Notes: generated by a model not told the origin, from the letters alone. Shown: positions 44,751-56,542, counted from the stretch's first letter. The stretch is DNA of 64,000 bases from Echinometra lucunter (GCA_029962745.1 CM057153.1:5885855-5949854), one strand, 5' to 3'. Numbers and translations are program-made.

Positions 44751-44962
44751 CCTCTCCTCTCCTCTCCTCTCTTCTCTGCTCTCTCTCTCTCTCTCTCTCT
44801 CCCCCTCTCTCTCTCTCTCTCCCTCTCTCTCTCTCTCTCCCTCTCCCTCTCTCCCTTCTAAATCACCCCTTCCCTTCCACCCTCTTTCACCCGCTGTTAT
44901 ATCCTTTCAATCTCTCTCTCTCTCTCCCTCCCTCCCTCTCTCTCTTCCTCTCTCTTTCCTAT
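44751..44962 (+). repeat. CT-rich microsatellite block
   Basis: CTCTC repeats with CCC interruptions, broken by a short unique stretch at about 44865-44908. Confidence 0.9.
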
Positions 44963-46342
44963 CAACACTATTCAAGTTCTATTGGTTCACGTTTGCTTTT
45001 CTACTAATATACATGACTGCAATTAGTATGTGCGTATATCTTCAATTCGCTCGCCTTCTTTTATTTGTCAACATGCATATTACTAGTAGCCTTTGTTAGA
45101 AATTATACAAATAATGGCATGTTCACCGCATTAAAATACTTTGCCTGAATATGATTAAAACCAGGCATGACCTGAAAACATCTTGAAATCGGAGTACACT
45201 ATACTAGTAATACAAGTTTGAATTTTATCCCATCATTAGTGATTATGTAACACTGTCTTCAGCTAGTAAACACCAAGTAATTATATCTAACCACACCAAG
45301 TAATATCTAACCACACCGAGAAAATATCTATAGAACAGAGTAAAAAAACTATATTATCTAATAACTACACAAAATACAAGATGGATGGAATATTACAAGC
45401 TGAATTGATAAGTACTTTGGTTGTTTATTCATACCGTAGACAACTTCACAAGGCCACCAGAAATGAACTTCAGGTATACTTTCTGCTTACCATTCGACTA
45501 TTGTACTATAAATCCTCACAAGAATTCAACTAAAACATATCACAAATCCTCACAAGAAAAAAAAATACGAAAGGAATTAAACAGTTTCACAGTACACATG
45601 TATGAATGATTGATGTATCACAAACGGAAATCTTTCTTATTCACATCCTCAAGTATTTCTCTGCTCGGTATTTTTATGTTTTATACAAAAGAATATAGAT
45701 CAATAATTTGCACTGGAATGAGAAGGTGCCATTTGCAAACAACTGTCCGAAATTTCACATTCGTACACTTGAGCATATTAAAAACTGATATTTTGATATT
45801 CATTAGCTGGAAAAGGATATTTGGATGATTATGATATTATGGGTTTAAAGAGAAAATTAGCCGAGGTATTATCGTGGAAAAACAGGCCCAGTACTAGTAT
45901 GCAGCGTTACATTGCCATTCAGTAAGCCCCTAGATACCATTACCGGAAATTGCAAATGCTATACGGTATACCGACTCCCTCACAATTTGTTAAAAACGGA
46001 GAAATGGTGAAATGCTTTTATATAATAATGCATGAAAAAAGCAATATTCTACGCAATTTACGCGAGGCAAATATATTTCTTATTCCATTCAAAGGGCCTA
46101 TAATAGCAAAATACTAATAACTTCAAAATAATGATAATGATAAAAGATGATAAAAGGGATATTGAAACAGGGAGGTTACCCTTCTAGCAAAGGTAGTTGT
46201 AACGATGGCTGCAGTATCAGCAGCAGCAACAACAAGGGAAATGAGAAGGAGGAGGTGGGGGGGGGGGAACTATAGTAGTTGGAGAAGGGGGATGAGCAGG
46301 AGGAGTATACTAATAGAAGCAGCAGCAACGATAGTCAAAGTT
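44963..46342. other. Intergenic, no gene recognised
   Basis: AT-rich. Near 45268-45335 the 20-mer TAATATCTAACCACACCAAG recurs about three times with changes. Poly-G lies at 46257-46268. No exon found. Confidence 0.5.
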
Positions 46343-46371
46343 GTAGTATGATAGTAGTGGTAGTAGTAGCG

Positions 46372-46429
<58 letters not shown>

Positions 46430-46452
46430 AATTAGTGGTAGTAGTAGTAGCG

Positions 46453-46501
<49 letters not shown>

Positions 46502-46515
46502 TAGTAGTAGTAGCG

Positions 46516-46564
<49 letters not shown>

Positions 46565-46605
46565 AATTAGTGGTAGTAGTAGTAGCGGTAGTAGTAGTAG
46601 TAGTG

Positions 46606-46647
<42 letters not shown>

Positions 46648-46788
46648 TAGTGTAGTAGTAGTAGTAGCGGTAGTAGTAGTAGTGGTAGTAGTAGTAGTAG
46701 AATTAGTGGTAGTAGTAGTAGTAGAATTAGTGGTAGTAGTAGTAGCGGTAGTAGTAGCGGTAGTAGTGGTAGTAGTAGTAGTAGTAGT

Positions 46789-46819
<31 letters not shown>

Positions 46820-47246
46820 TAGTGGTAGTAGTAGTAGTAGCGGTAGTAGTAGAATTAGTGGTAGTAGTAGTAGCGGTAGTAGTAGTGGTAGTAGTGGTAG
46901 TAGTGGTAGTAGTGGTGGTAGTAGTAGTATAGTAGTATTGGTAGTAGTAGTATTGGTAGTAGAGGTAGTAGTGGTAGTGTTGTGGTGGTAGTAGTGGTGG
47001 TAGTAGTAGTGGTAGTAGTAGTGGGAGTAGTAGTGGTAGAAGTAGTGGTAGTATTAGTGGTAGTAGTGGTAGTAGTAGTGGTAGTAGTAGTAGTGGTGGT
47101 AGTAGTGGTAGTAGTGGGAGTAGTAGTGGTAGTAGTAGTAGTGGTAGTAGTGGTAGTAGTGGTAGTAGTGGTAGTAGTGGTAATAGTAGTAGTAGTGGTA
47201 GTAGGAGTAGTGGTAGTAGTAGTAGTAGTAGTGGTAGTAGTAGTAA

Positions 47247-47297
<51 letters not shown>

Positions 47298-47311
47298 TAG
47301 TAGTAGTAGTG

Positions 47312-47357
<46 letters not shown>

Positions 47358-47469
47358 CAGTAGTAAAAGTAGTAGTAGTAGTAGTAGTGGTAGTAGTGGT
47401 AGTAGTGGTAGTAGTAGTAGCAGTAGTAGTAGTAATAGTAGTAGTAGTAGTAGTAGTAGCAGTAGTAGC

Positions 47470-47507
<38 letters not shown>

Positions 47508-47524
47508 CAGTAGTGGTATTAGTG

Positions 47525-47582
<58 letters not shown>

Positions 47583-47601
47583 TAGTGGTAGTAGTGGTAG
47601 T
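46343..47601 (+). repeat. TAG/GTAG trinucleotide array, about 1.26 kb
   Basis: Almost uninterrupted AGT/TAG repeats with GGT, CGG and AAT variants, forming higher-order blocks (GTAGTAGTAGCGGTAGTAG and TAGAATTAGTGGTAG recur). The 57-bp remainder lies at 49196-49252 on the other side of an inserted element. Poly-Val and poly-Thr frames of up to 306 codons are artefacts. Confidence 0.97.
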
Positions 47602-49195
47602 CATGGGTGTCGATTTGTGTTCGCGGTTGGAGGGATGACTGATACTGAATATCCTCGACCGCGGAGCAAAGCGACTGAGCGTGGAAAAGGTGTGGAGGTA
47701 CACACGTGAAGGATATAGACTAAGCAGGGGGGGGGAGGGGGTATAGGACCTTTTTTGCTGCCCATATCTCTGCATTATTAGTCTAATCTACCAATCCTCC
47801 AACTAACCGCACAAAAATTGTTTCAAACAATATCGCATAGGTGCATCCTCATTACTTGAATGAGAACCTTAGGGTATGAACCATCCTGTTTTTTATTTTG
47901 CGAGCGAGCGAAGCGAGCGAGCCGAAAATCCCACTTTCTAGCTATAAAAGAAATGTTGTTTGTCGTCAAAGTATACTCAAGCAATAAAGATGTTTGACTA
48001 ATTCAGCACCTCACTGGCCCAATACTTGTTTACTTTCCTAAACCACGCTATATTTCAAATACTGTAAGCGAGGGAGGCGAGACAGGAGAAAACACATTCT
48101 TTTAGTAATGAAGTGTTATTTTGTCATCAAAATCCACTATGGGTCTATAAAATATCTACATTTTTTATTCGAGTGAGCGCAGCGAGCGAGGCAAAAAAAT
48201 TACATTCTTTGATAGCCTGAAAGATAACTAAATAGTTTTTGATCACCTAAGTGTCAAATAATGATGCTATATGGCGCATTGCTTGCCATCTAAAACCATT
48301 TTGTTTCTATGAACGAGCGAAGCGAGCTACCGACAAAAACTTTTTTTCTTTCTAATAAAACCTTAAATTTCCACCAAAATAAATCAGATGAATTTTATGA
48401 TGTACCATGTCCCTGTATTCGAGAAATGCTTTACATCTAGCCTTAAAAATATTACAATATTCGGACTTGTTGCTGACGGAATAAGACCGCTTGCCTCCTA
48501 ATCTTGTTTCTATGAGCGAGCGGAGCGAGCGAGCGAAAAAGGGCTATTTTTTTAATATTGACAATAGCTAGGCTCCAGTGTACTGTTACTCCTATTTTAT
48601 GATTTTAATAACATGCACTTTATCAGCATCCTCCACCGGTCACAGGCTATTATCTCATGAACATTCTTCTGCCATGGGTCTTCTTCCCGTTCGACTCTTT
48701 GCAGTTATATTATAATAGTACATGTATAACATTGGATAGAAAGACAAGATGCAAACCATGGCCAGTTTCATTTCTTAATAAATCCCAATAAAAATATCAA
48801 TTGGCATTGGTTAAGATAACAAAATATATTAAATGCGAGTAGAACAATAATAGCTTACTATTTGATAGAAAGACAAGATGCAAACCGATTTGCTTTCATA
48901 TAAAGACAGTATTATAATATCATTGGTTGGGATACTTAAAATGCAAGCGAGCGAAGCGAGCGAGCGCTGAAAGCCTTTTCCTTTTCCTTTCCTTTTAAAA
49001 ATGGTTTCTTTGCTCTTTTCTTGATTCTCTCTGTCTTTGTCTTTACTTTTTTTTAGGATTATAGGAGGCTATGAAATTTTTCATGTTTTTCATGGTGAAT
49101 TATTGGGGGATGATTGTACAGGCCTACCCCCCCCCTGACCGAAATATGGGGGGGGGGGGGATATATCCCCCATCCCAACGGGATCGACACCCATG
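47602..49195. mobile_element. 1594-bp inverted-repeat element with spaced GCGAGCGAAGCGAGC motifs
   Basis: Perfect 13-bp ends CATGGGTGTCGAT (47602-47614) and ATCGACACCCATG (49183-49195) cut the TAG array. GTGGTAGT directly flanks both sides, compatible with an 8-bp duplication, though the array makes that weak evidence. Inside are six copies of a 20-23-bp motif close to GCGAGCGAAGCGAGCGAG at 47900, 48064, 48170, 48311, 48514 and 48943, most of them preceded by a T-rich and followed by an A-rich stretch. G/C homopolymers lie near both ends. There is no transposase frame. Non-autonomous DNA transposon, hAT-like by its ends. Confidence 0.8.
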
Positions 49196-49252
49196 GTGGT
49201 AGTAGTGGTAGTAGTGGTAGTAGTGGTAGTACAGTAGTAGTGGTAGTAGTTT
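49196..49252 (+). repeat. Remainder of the TAG array
   Basis: GTGGTAGTAGTGGTAG repeats, the continuation of the array at 46343-47601 beyond the inserted element. Confidence 0.9.
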
Positions 49253-49771
49253 AGTTGTTATTTTCTATGAAAAAATAAATATGTTACATTTTTTATTTCA
49301 TATATACTTTTAATGCGAACACGTAATTTCAATGCGGTGAATACGAATTCAGTGCACTTACAATTAGAATACATGTTCCATGAATTAATTGACAGGTCAA
49401 TCCACAACGTACTCCAATTTATGCCACTTCGATAAACTTTAAAGGAACTGGTCATCACATATGTAAACAATGAGACTACTAGAGCAAATTTTAAAAGTCA
49501 TAGACTTAATACCACATTATAATAGCTAAAGTAAGTTGCGTCGAATGAATCAGAATCAAAATCAGATGTAACCTTTGATGTGATATGAAAGTAACCACGG
49601 CGGCGCCAGGGTATTTTGATAGGGGGAAGACGACGCGTTAATGGCAACGTCGCACATCGCGTTTTTTTTAATATTAGCCCATTGGTGATTTTATTTAAGT
49701 TTTAAATGAACAAATAGGGCTTTTATATAGTTGCTGTCCTCTCTTTCCCATACTTTTCTTTCTTTCTTTCT

Positions 49772-49802
<31 letters not shown>

Positions 49803-50013
49803 GGGGAGGGCAAGAGTAGGGCAGATTTTGCGGATGTATCAAATACATCAAATGACTGCATTTAGCAGAAGGAGGGACTCGTGCAATCAGCGCATCTTCC
49901 CTCCCCTCTCCCCTTCCGGATCTGCCAAAGAGAAACAGCTCTTGGTAAATAAGAAAACTGCTGTACATAATTCATGGCGTTGATAACGAAAGTGTTTTCC
50001 TCTGCAAATTGTG
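49253..50013 (-). other. 3' flank of the GPCR gene
   Basis: Downstream of the receptor stop codon. Minus-strand AATAAA at 49695-49690 (about 320 bp after the stop) is a candidate poly(A) signal. A TTC microsatellite lies at 49757-49800. Confidence 0.4.
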
Positions 50014-51148
50014 TTAGCGTTTAGAAACAGTGCTTACCGACGGTTCTCTGGATAATTTCGATTTCAGGCCAAAGGCCTCCAAAAATGCATTATAGTATCT
50101 CTTGCAAAAGACAGTATAGATTATGGGATTCGAGAGAGAGTTGATGTAAGTCAGTGTGCGTGCAATGTAGATATACACCGTCAGCGTTTTGACCTGGGAT
50201 GACGATGCCGCCCGTGATGAGGATATTGATCATGACGAACAACGAGATGAACTCGAAGGGGGAGAGGAATACGAAGAAGAGAACGCTATTGACGACCAAC
50301 ATGCGAACAGTCTGGCTGTGGATCTTGGCGTCGCGTTCGCTTCGGGATCCGTCACCCTTGGTTTTGCCCAAGGAGCTGCTGAGACCTTTGAGAGTTTTGT
50401 GATGGAGGATAAAGTTGACGACGAGAGTGATGAAGAAGGGGATGGTCTGCGCCCCACTCGTGTAGCTGTCAGCGACCAGCGAAATCGGGTTACAATGGCT
50501 GGTCATCGTTGGCCAATTCTTGAACGGATCGACGTCTGGCCACTGGTAGCAGTTGTGCTCGTATTTGGCGTAGCTGGGTAAGAACGTGCCGGAGACGAGG
50601 AAGGCGGCGATCCATGAGATGACACAGACATTCCTTGTGAAAGACCAGCGCTTCGAACCCTGAGCCTTATGCAGCTTCAGCGGATGGCAAACCGCATTGT
50701 ACCGCTCGACACTCACCGCGGTGATGAAACACATCGAAGCATTGTACGCAGCGCTGAGGAATAGGAAAATCACCATGCAACCTTCAAGACCAAGCCCGGA
50801 ATCATCAATCGCGATTGGCGATGTCATGATCTTAATAATTTTATGGACGACCGCGAAGATAATAAACATCATATCCGCGAAAGCGAGGTTGACGAGATAC
50901 ACGTTGGTGATCGTCTGCATGCTCTTAATGCGGAAGACGACGAAGATAAAGGCGCAGTTGTCGAGAACCCCGATGATCATGACGATGGGGAGGAAGATGG
51001 CGTTGAAGCCCCATTCGTAGGTGGAGTAAGAGTAGCCGTAAGCGCCCTCCTCCGATACGTTTCTGATTACGACGTCGGCTGTCTCGCAGTAACCGAGCTC
51101 GTCACCTTGGTCGTCGCTAATAACTCCGGGGAAATCTGTCATTTCCAT
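50014..51148 (-). CDS. Rhodopsin-class G-protein-coupled receptor, probable peptide receptor, one frameshift
   Basis: Single-exon receptor of about 377 residues. The start ATG at 51148 has an in-frame TAG six bases upstream. Visible hallmarks: N-glycosylation site NVS in the N-terminus, TM1 with the conserved Asn (GVLDN), TM2 LAFAD, TM3 starting at Cys (GCMVIFLFLSAAYN) and ending ERY, TM4 with Trp, an ECL2 Cys, TM5 with Pro, TM6 FFVFLSPFEF in place of CWxP, and TM7 NPIIY followed by a short cytoplasmic helix. The first frame runs to ILITGGIVIP; TM7 (ARTLTYINSLSNPIIYTVF) and the tail ending TVSKR-stop lie one base out of frame, the shift being within 50181-50200. Because TM7 is otherwise perfect, a one-base assembly error is likelier than a pseudogene. 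ERY and the overall pattern suggest a neuropeptide receptor; the subfamily is not recognised. Confidence 0.88.
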
Positions 51149-53160
51149 TATCTAAAGTATCTCGGTGTTGCACAGGAAAATCAGAATTATAACATCCACT
51201 AACTTTTGTTATTCAGGATAATGTTTTTGATATTGTCAAAAGACGTTATCAACGTACAGGAACTAAAGCCAATTTGCTTTCTTTTCGCGAACTCACAAAA
51301 CAAAGAACAGACAGACGGCCCACTTTTAACTCATATACTGTGTATAGAACACTCTTAGAGAATATAAGGAAAGTGGAGTTTATGAACAGGGGATCTTTAT
51401 GTTCAGGTTCCCTAATCTTTTTCCAACGGTAAACACTGTTACAGGAAAACGGAATGTGGCCTTTCTGGACAGGTGTTTTTTTTTTCTAGTTAAGTCGCTG
51501 AAACTTGCTTCAAACTGTATTATAATGATTCTATAATCGAAAGAGAAGAATTATTGTTTTTTATCAGTCATGTCAGTGGTGTACCAATAAGATATCGATG
51601 AGATGATTTAGCCTATTATAAAATTACGAAAGAGTCAACTAGATAAACTCCAAACATTTCCTGCAAAGTTCAGTGTAAAAGGCTGCCCAAGTATTTGTGT
51701 TTGCCACCTTCCGGATGAGATGTCAAGTTGCACGTACTTGTTTGTACTTCATGTAAGGGCAGGCCACTGAATTTGTAGTATATCTCGGGATATCATCTCC
51801 ATTTTTGTTGAAGCTGTAAATGAACAAAAAAGTATGCAGTCAATATTTAGATGCTACCGCTGATATTGTTATACATAAAGAAATGTTACATTGATTCATA
51901 ACACCCGCCGAATGGTGTATAAATTTTGTTTTTCAATATCATCAGGGGGGTCAGTCCCTTTTACGTTTTTGCGGTGAGGGGACACAGACAACCAAAATTT
52001 TCCTGACAAGCATAAAAAGGTCGCCAGCTTAAAATTTGGAGAGACATACCCTATTGTGTCCCCATCCTTAAATATATGGGGAACGTATCCCCCGTCCACC
52101 CTCCCCCCCCCCCCCCACCTCACGCGACTGACGTCCATGATATATCACCATTATTCTTCTGGAAACAAAGGGAAATAGAAAATAAGCACAGGTATACTTT
52201 TAGCGAACAAAGTACAGGACCAAAAAGCGTAAGATGCAAGACATATTGCCATTGGCGTAAATCTGGGGGGGGGTACCCACTTTTTGGAGGGGGGTGGCGT
52301 GTACTTTTTAAGGAAGAAAATATATTTTAATTAATCAGTTAGTAAAATTTTTGATAATCTGTCATAAACAACCATCATATTTTAGAATTTCTATTTGAAA
52401 ATACGACTGAAAACCAGAGAATTGGTTATTTTTGGCTCGCTCGCTTCGCTCGCTCATCATATTTTAGATTTCTATTTGAAAATGCGATTAAAAACCAGAA
52501 AAGTGGTTATTTTGGCTCGCTCGCTTCGCTCACTCGCAAAATAAATATTAAAATGTGTGAAAGGGGGTCTGTGCGGGTGGGTGAGGGGATGTGTTTATAC
52601 TTAAGTGTGAGATCGACAGAAAAAAAAATCGTCTAAAAAGTTGATCAACCCCCCCCCCCCCCCACTCCTTAAAGTGGATTTACGCAGGTGCATATTGCAT
52701 AACATTATTTACAATAAAAGATTACGTCAAAGAATCAGTGAAATGAACAGGAACTGCCTTACAATAACGATTTGCAACTCAGAATTAATGTCACTCTTAA
52801 GAAAATTAAGCAAAAAGCACAGGCTTTTCGTCGACCTAGCATGTATCACTTTGATATTCAGACAATGGCTGAAACATAACCATGATTTCTAGTAAGCCCT
52901 ACTCAAAATATAATCTTGAAAAAACATCCAGAATGTAAAATAAATAAGAAATCGTATAGAATCGTAGAAATCGTAGAATCTTTTGCGCAAAAATTATGCA
53001 TAAATCCTCGTCTCAACTTTGTAAATCATAACTACCAAGACAATTCAATAGGGTAGACTTTCATCCAATTTAAATAAGTGACGAAGGAAATCAAACAAGT
53101 TTAACATACACTTTGATGGCATACGCCAATTAAATTTCAAATTAAACGCTATGAACTTAC
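51149..53160 (-). other. Probable first intron of the GPCR gene
   Basis: Lies between a candidate acceptor just upstream of the receptor ATG (ACTTTAG ends at 51152) and the donor at 53160. It contains C/G-rich tracts at 51946-52120 and the inverted-repeat element 52255-52685. No coding exon was recognised. Confidence 0.4.
52255..52685. mobile_element. 431-bp inverted-repeat element carrying the GCGAGCGAAGCGAGC motif
   Basis: The ends GCGTAAATC (52255-52263) and GATTTACGC (52677-52685) are inverted, each followed inward by a G (or C) homopolymer. The middle has two tandem 82-bp units (52373-52454 and 52455-52535), each ending GGCTCGCTCGCTTCGCTC, the reverse complement of the motif found in 47602-49195. 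Non-coding. No target duplication is evident. Confidence 0.7.
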
Positions 53161-53200
53161 CTTGGTGGCTGGTATTCTGCTTAGAATATCTGATGCAGTT
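53161..53200 (-). other. Probable non-coding first exon of the GPCR gene
   Basis: Follows a TATA box by about 30 bp and ends at a strong donor CACCAAG/GTAAGTT (53161/53160). There is no long open frame in it. Its link to the receptor at 50014-51148 is inferred from strand and proximity. Confidence 0.45.
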
Positions 53201-53275
53201 TTCTCCAAGCGATTGCGTCGCTTCTTTTATACTCCCCAGTAGGCCACGCCCAGCTCCGAATGTCATTGGACGCTG
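53201..53275 (-). promoter_or_regulatory. TATA promoter with CCAAT and GC/CACCC boxes
   Basis: On the minus strand, in order: CCAAT (53269-53265), GGGCGTGGC, a KLF/Sp-type box (53251-53243), and TATAAAA (53231-53225). The spacing is that of a compact RNA polymerase II promoter, with transcription expected to begin near 53200. Confidence 0.65.
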
Positions 53276-55061
53276 TGTCACTACAAAAGCTTGTTTGTTT
53301 TATAAAACGACGGATGAGCTAAGGAGAAGATGCTTACCGCATCTTCCAATAAAAGAAGCTGATGCTCAGAGATGTGTTGCTAATGCTGAACCATGTCGGT
53401 CGATAAAAAAGCGTTTTGAAAAGACACAGATCAATTCTAGTTCGGCGTCAAGTCTTAGTTGCGTCAGTGTAGCGTGAAAGAGTATGATTAATGATTAATT
53501 TTGCGGTCATCTGGCATCACTTTCATCTTTCCCATACATAACTTCCTAATTGATCTTCTATCTGTGTATTTTGAATGTGCACATGACGGAGGTGTTGAAA
53601 TAAGGCGAATTATTAATATTCCATCAACGTTTGATGACATCTTACTTCTGTACAAAGTTATAATGATCAGTAGCGAAGGGAGATTCCAGTTCCATCAAAG
53701 AGGCACTAGCATGGATGAGGGGTGCCAGTTTTACTTAAATATGAAATGATAATCCACACGGCTACTGGTTAAGAGGAAACCCGAAGAAGAAACTGCGGAG
53801 GGGCGCCTGATTTTCCTTTTCCCTTTTTCATCTCGTCCCTTTTTTCCTTTTCCTGATTACATCTTTTCTCTTTTCATTGTCTTTCATTTTTTCTTCGTCA
53901 TCCGAGGGGGGGGGGGGGGGGCTGTACCCGTCGTGCCCCTTTATTGGAGCTACGTCATGCACTGCCAAAGACATGTGGAATCTGTTGAGGATGTATTATT
54001 GTTGATACTCGGAAATTTAATACTTGCCAAATATTCTGATTTATACTGACCATCAACGGTAGCATATTCCATTACCGCAGATGAGAGTGAGGAAAATCCG
54101 AGCGATAAACAATGCCTGTCCATCGTTCCTTTACGTCATTTCCGCCTTGGCCTTAGCCTAATGCAGAACAGAGGGCAATTAGGGTTTACATGTCACAAAG
54201 ATTCGCAAAGTTGCATACATTAAATATGAAACGATTTTTGCTTTTTCAGCGTTTGAAATATTTTACTTATGTAGGAAGGCTTACAATAATATACCGTAGT
54301 TAAGACATAAAGGAATCGAATTTGAATCATGATAGGCCGTCGCAATATTACATTCATAAAAGAAAGTGGGCCGACAGAAAAATTAATGCATTTCACGTTG
54401 ATATATATTTACTTTGATCTATTGCCATGCTTATTTGTATTTTACCCTGTCGGTGCATCCATTCCATCCCCCACGATGCCCATGTCTCTTATTTTCTGCG
54501 TCAAGGAACATATGTAAAGAGGAAAGAATAAATTACATAACCATCACTGCTGCACGAAGAAAGAGCAACACAATGTCTGGGGTCATCTAGCACAGGGGTC
54601 GTGGGAGGGAGGGGGTGGGGCTGAAGTCCCCTAAAGCTTTGATTAGTTGAAAGAAAAAGTAAAAATAAATTAAACAACTATATTGGTAAAAACTTCAAAG
54701 TGCCCACAGGACGGCAAACCAATAAAACCCAAGGGGCTCGGCTCCAGGACTTGGATCCCACCTGTTTGGGTGTCAGCCCTCCCCCCCCCCCCCTGTAGCC
54801 CTATATACACTGAGAAAACAATCTAGCAAAATTAATGACCCTTCGATTTTTGCTCATTTACACGAAGCGAAGAGACCGAGCTGGTCACGAGGGCGCTTAA
54901 ATTGCATTTTTAAAAGTGAATTTGAATGATTTGGTAAAGTTTTTTAGTGGATTTTATTAAAATTTTCAGTAAAAAAATGTGAGTTTTCAAAATTTCGGGG
55001 GGGGGGCATCTGCATAGACTTCGACTATCATGTGGGTATGTCCATTGCTGCATACTAGCCC
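53276..55061. other. Intergenic, no gene recognised
   Basis: Mixed sequence with 16 G at 53906-53921. A possible G-rich inverted pair at about 54591-54795 (CACAGGGG ... CCCCTGTAG) may be another MITE remnant. Poly-G near 54998. No exon recognised. Confidence 0.45.
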
Positions 55062-55133
55062 CTCTCCGTGGTCTAGTGGTTAAGGCATTGGCGTTCTAAG
55101 CCAATGACCCGAGTTCGATTCCAGGCGGAGATA
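55062..55133 (+). tRNA. tRNA-Arg (anticodon TCT), T-stem mismatched
   Basis: 72-nt cloverleaf: acceptor CTCTCCG / CGGAGAT (six of seven pairs), D arm GTCT...AGGC fully paired, anticodon stem TTGGC/GCCAA perfect with loop GTTCTAA (anticodon TCT, Arg AGA), T loop TTCGATT. The T stem CCGAG/CCAGG has two mismatches. A box (TGGTCTAGTGG) and B box (GTTCGATTCC) are intact, and a T-rich stop (ATTTTA) follows. A tRNA-derived SINE head or a decaying gene is possible because of the T-stem defects. Confidence 0.65.
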
Positions 55134-55848
55134 TTTTAAACAACCTTTGCAAAAATTGTCAAAAAAGGATGGACAGAACAGCTCTGGGGAACTTTGATTT
55201 CAGCTACTCTGTAATTACTCTCTCGATTGCTTTCACATATCCTGCAAAGGCTCATTTTTTTTTTGTATAATTGCATTTTAAGGTGATTTTCGGTAACAAT
55301 GGAAATGCATTGTAGCACCTTCTTAATTTCTAAGAGGAATAAGGAACGTTTGCAGAACAGAACTCGAAGAGATGACGTTTGAATTGAAGGCTGGCTTGAA
55401 AATGTAATTTGGCCTGGTCAAGATGTGGGTTGAAAGATGAAAATAACTCATTTCTTTTGAAAAAAAAGATCGGTGCAGGTCTCCACTGGTCTTCGGTCAA
55501 TTTTAGTTGTCAAGGCAACAACGGATGTCCACTATCGCAATTCTATGGCGCCTGTAGTAGATAAACCTACTGAAGCAGACGTACGTAGATTCTGGAGAGC
55601 TGATGCTTTGTGTTGAAAGAAAAAAGAAAATTACTTAATTAAGTATAAAATCGTTGAAATCAATATGCATCCTTGACTGCCTTTCACAGTATTTTTCAAG
55701 TATGAATTAAGAACTGCATTTAATACCATGATACAACGTACCCCCTATTCAGTACGCTAACTTGTATATCCGCAGATTGTACAAGAGGCATCGTTTGATT
55801 TAAGGCTGCGTCAGAGTTTGCTCCAAGTTCTTGATGAGCCTTATGGGC

Positions 55849-55854
55849 GTGTGT

Positions 55855-55892
<38 letters not shown>

Positions 55893-56030
55893 CTCTGTGA
55901 GGGAAAGAGAGAGAGAGAAAGAGAGAAGAAGAAGAAGAAGAAGAAGAAGAAGAAGAAGAAGAAGAAGAAGAAGAAGAAGAAGAAGAAGAAGAAGAAGAAG
56001 AAGAAGAAGAAGAAGAAGAAGAAGAAGAAA
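55849..56030 (+). repeat. GT and AAG microsatellites
   Basis: GT repeat 55849-55891, a short GA-rich bridge, then AAG repeat 55926-56030. Lys/Arg/Glu and Ser/Phe/Leu frames are artefacts. Confidence 0.95.
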
Positions 56031-56439
56031 GAGGGTGCACAATGAATAGTATAATACTCCTTCGAATTACTTTTCGGTTGAAAAATAAAAATTCTATATG
56101 TAAATATCATATTATGTATACAGATTGATTGGTTTGCCTAATTCAAACAAACAATAACTACAACGTATTCTCAAATCGCCTTCACTCAAGTTCACTGGCA
56201 AATAAGGGTTGGACGCAAACGAAAGACGCCTGATGTGCAAAGGTTACCAAAAAGAAACAAAATCTTTTTCACTCTTTACATTTTGAAAGTAATTGATTAA
56301 GAAATGAAACTGGGATACGACAAAGATCAAACGATATATGAGATGGAAGAGAGAAATACAAAGCTAGAAGGGTGGTTTTTTGAAGCAATAAAAAAGAGAA
56401 CGTGAAAAGAGGGTGAAAGAAAAATCGAGAGAAAGAGCC

Positions 56440-56443
<4 letters not shown>

Positions 56444-56503
<60 letters not shown>
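56444..56503 (+). repeat. GA microsatellite
   Basis: Near-perfect GA repeat about 40 bp before a MITE. Confidence 0.95.
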
Positions 56504-56509
<6 letters not shown>

Positions 56510-56542
56510 CAGAGAGATGAGATAAGGAAGAGCGCTATACAC

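Noticed and set aside
46279..47775. Long poly-Val and poly-Thr reading frames (up to 306 codons)
   Set aside because: They are the frames of the TAG trinucleotide array and would be open in any such repeat; there is no codon bias or domain outside the repeat.
47900..48967. CRISPR-like regularity of the GCGAGCGAAGCGAGC motif
   Set aside because: Spacing varies from 106 to 429 bp, the spacers are themselves similar, and the sequence is eukaryotic with spliced genes; it is the interior of a transposon.
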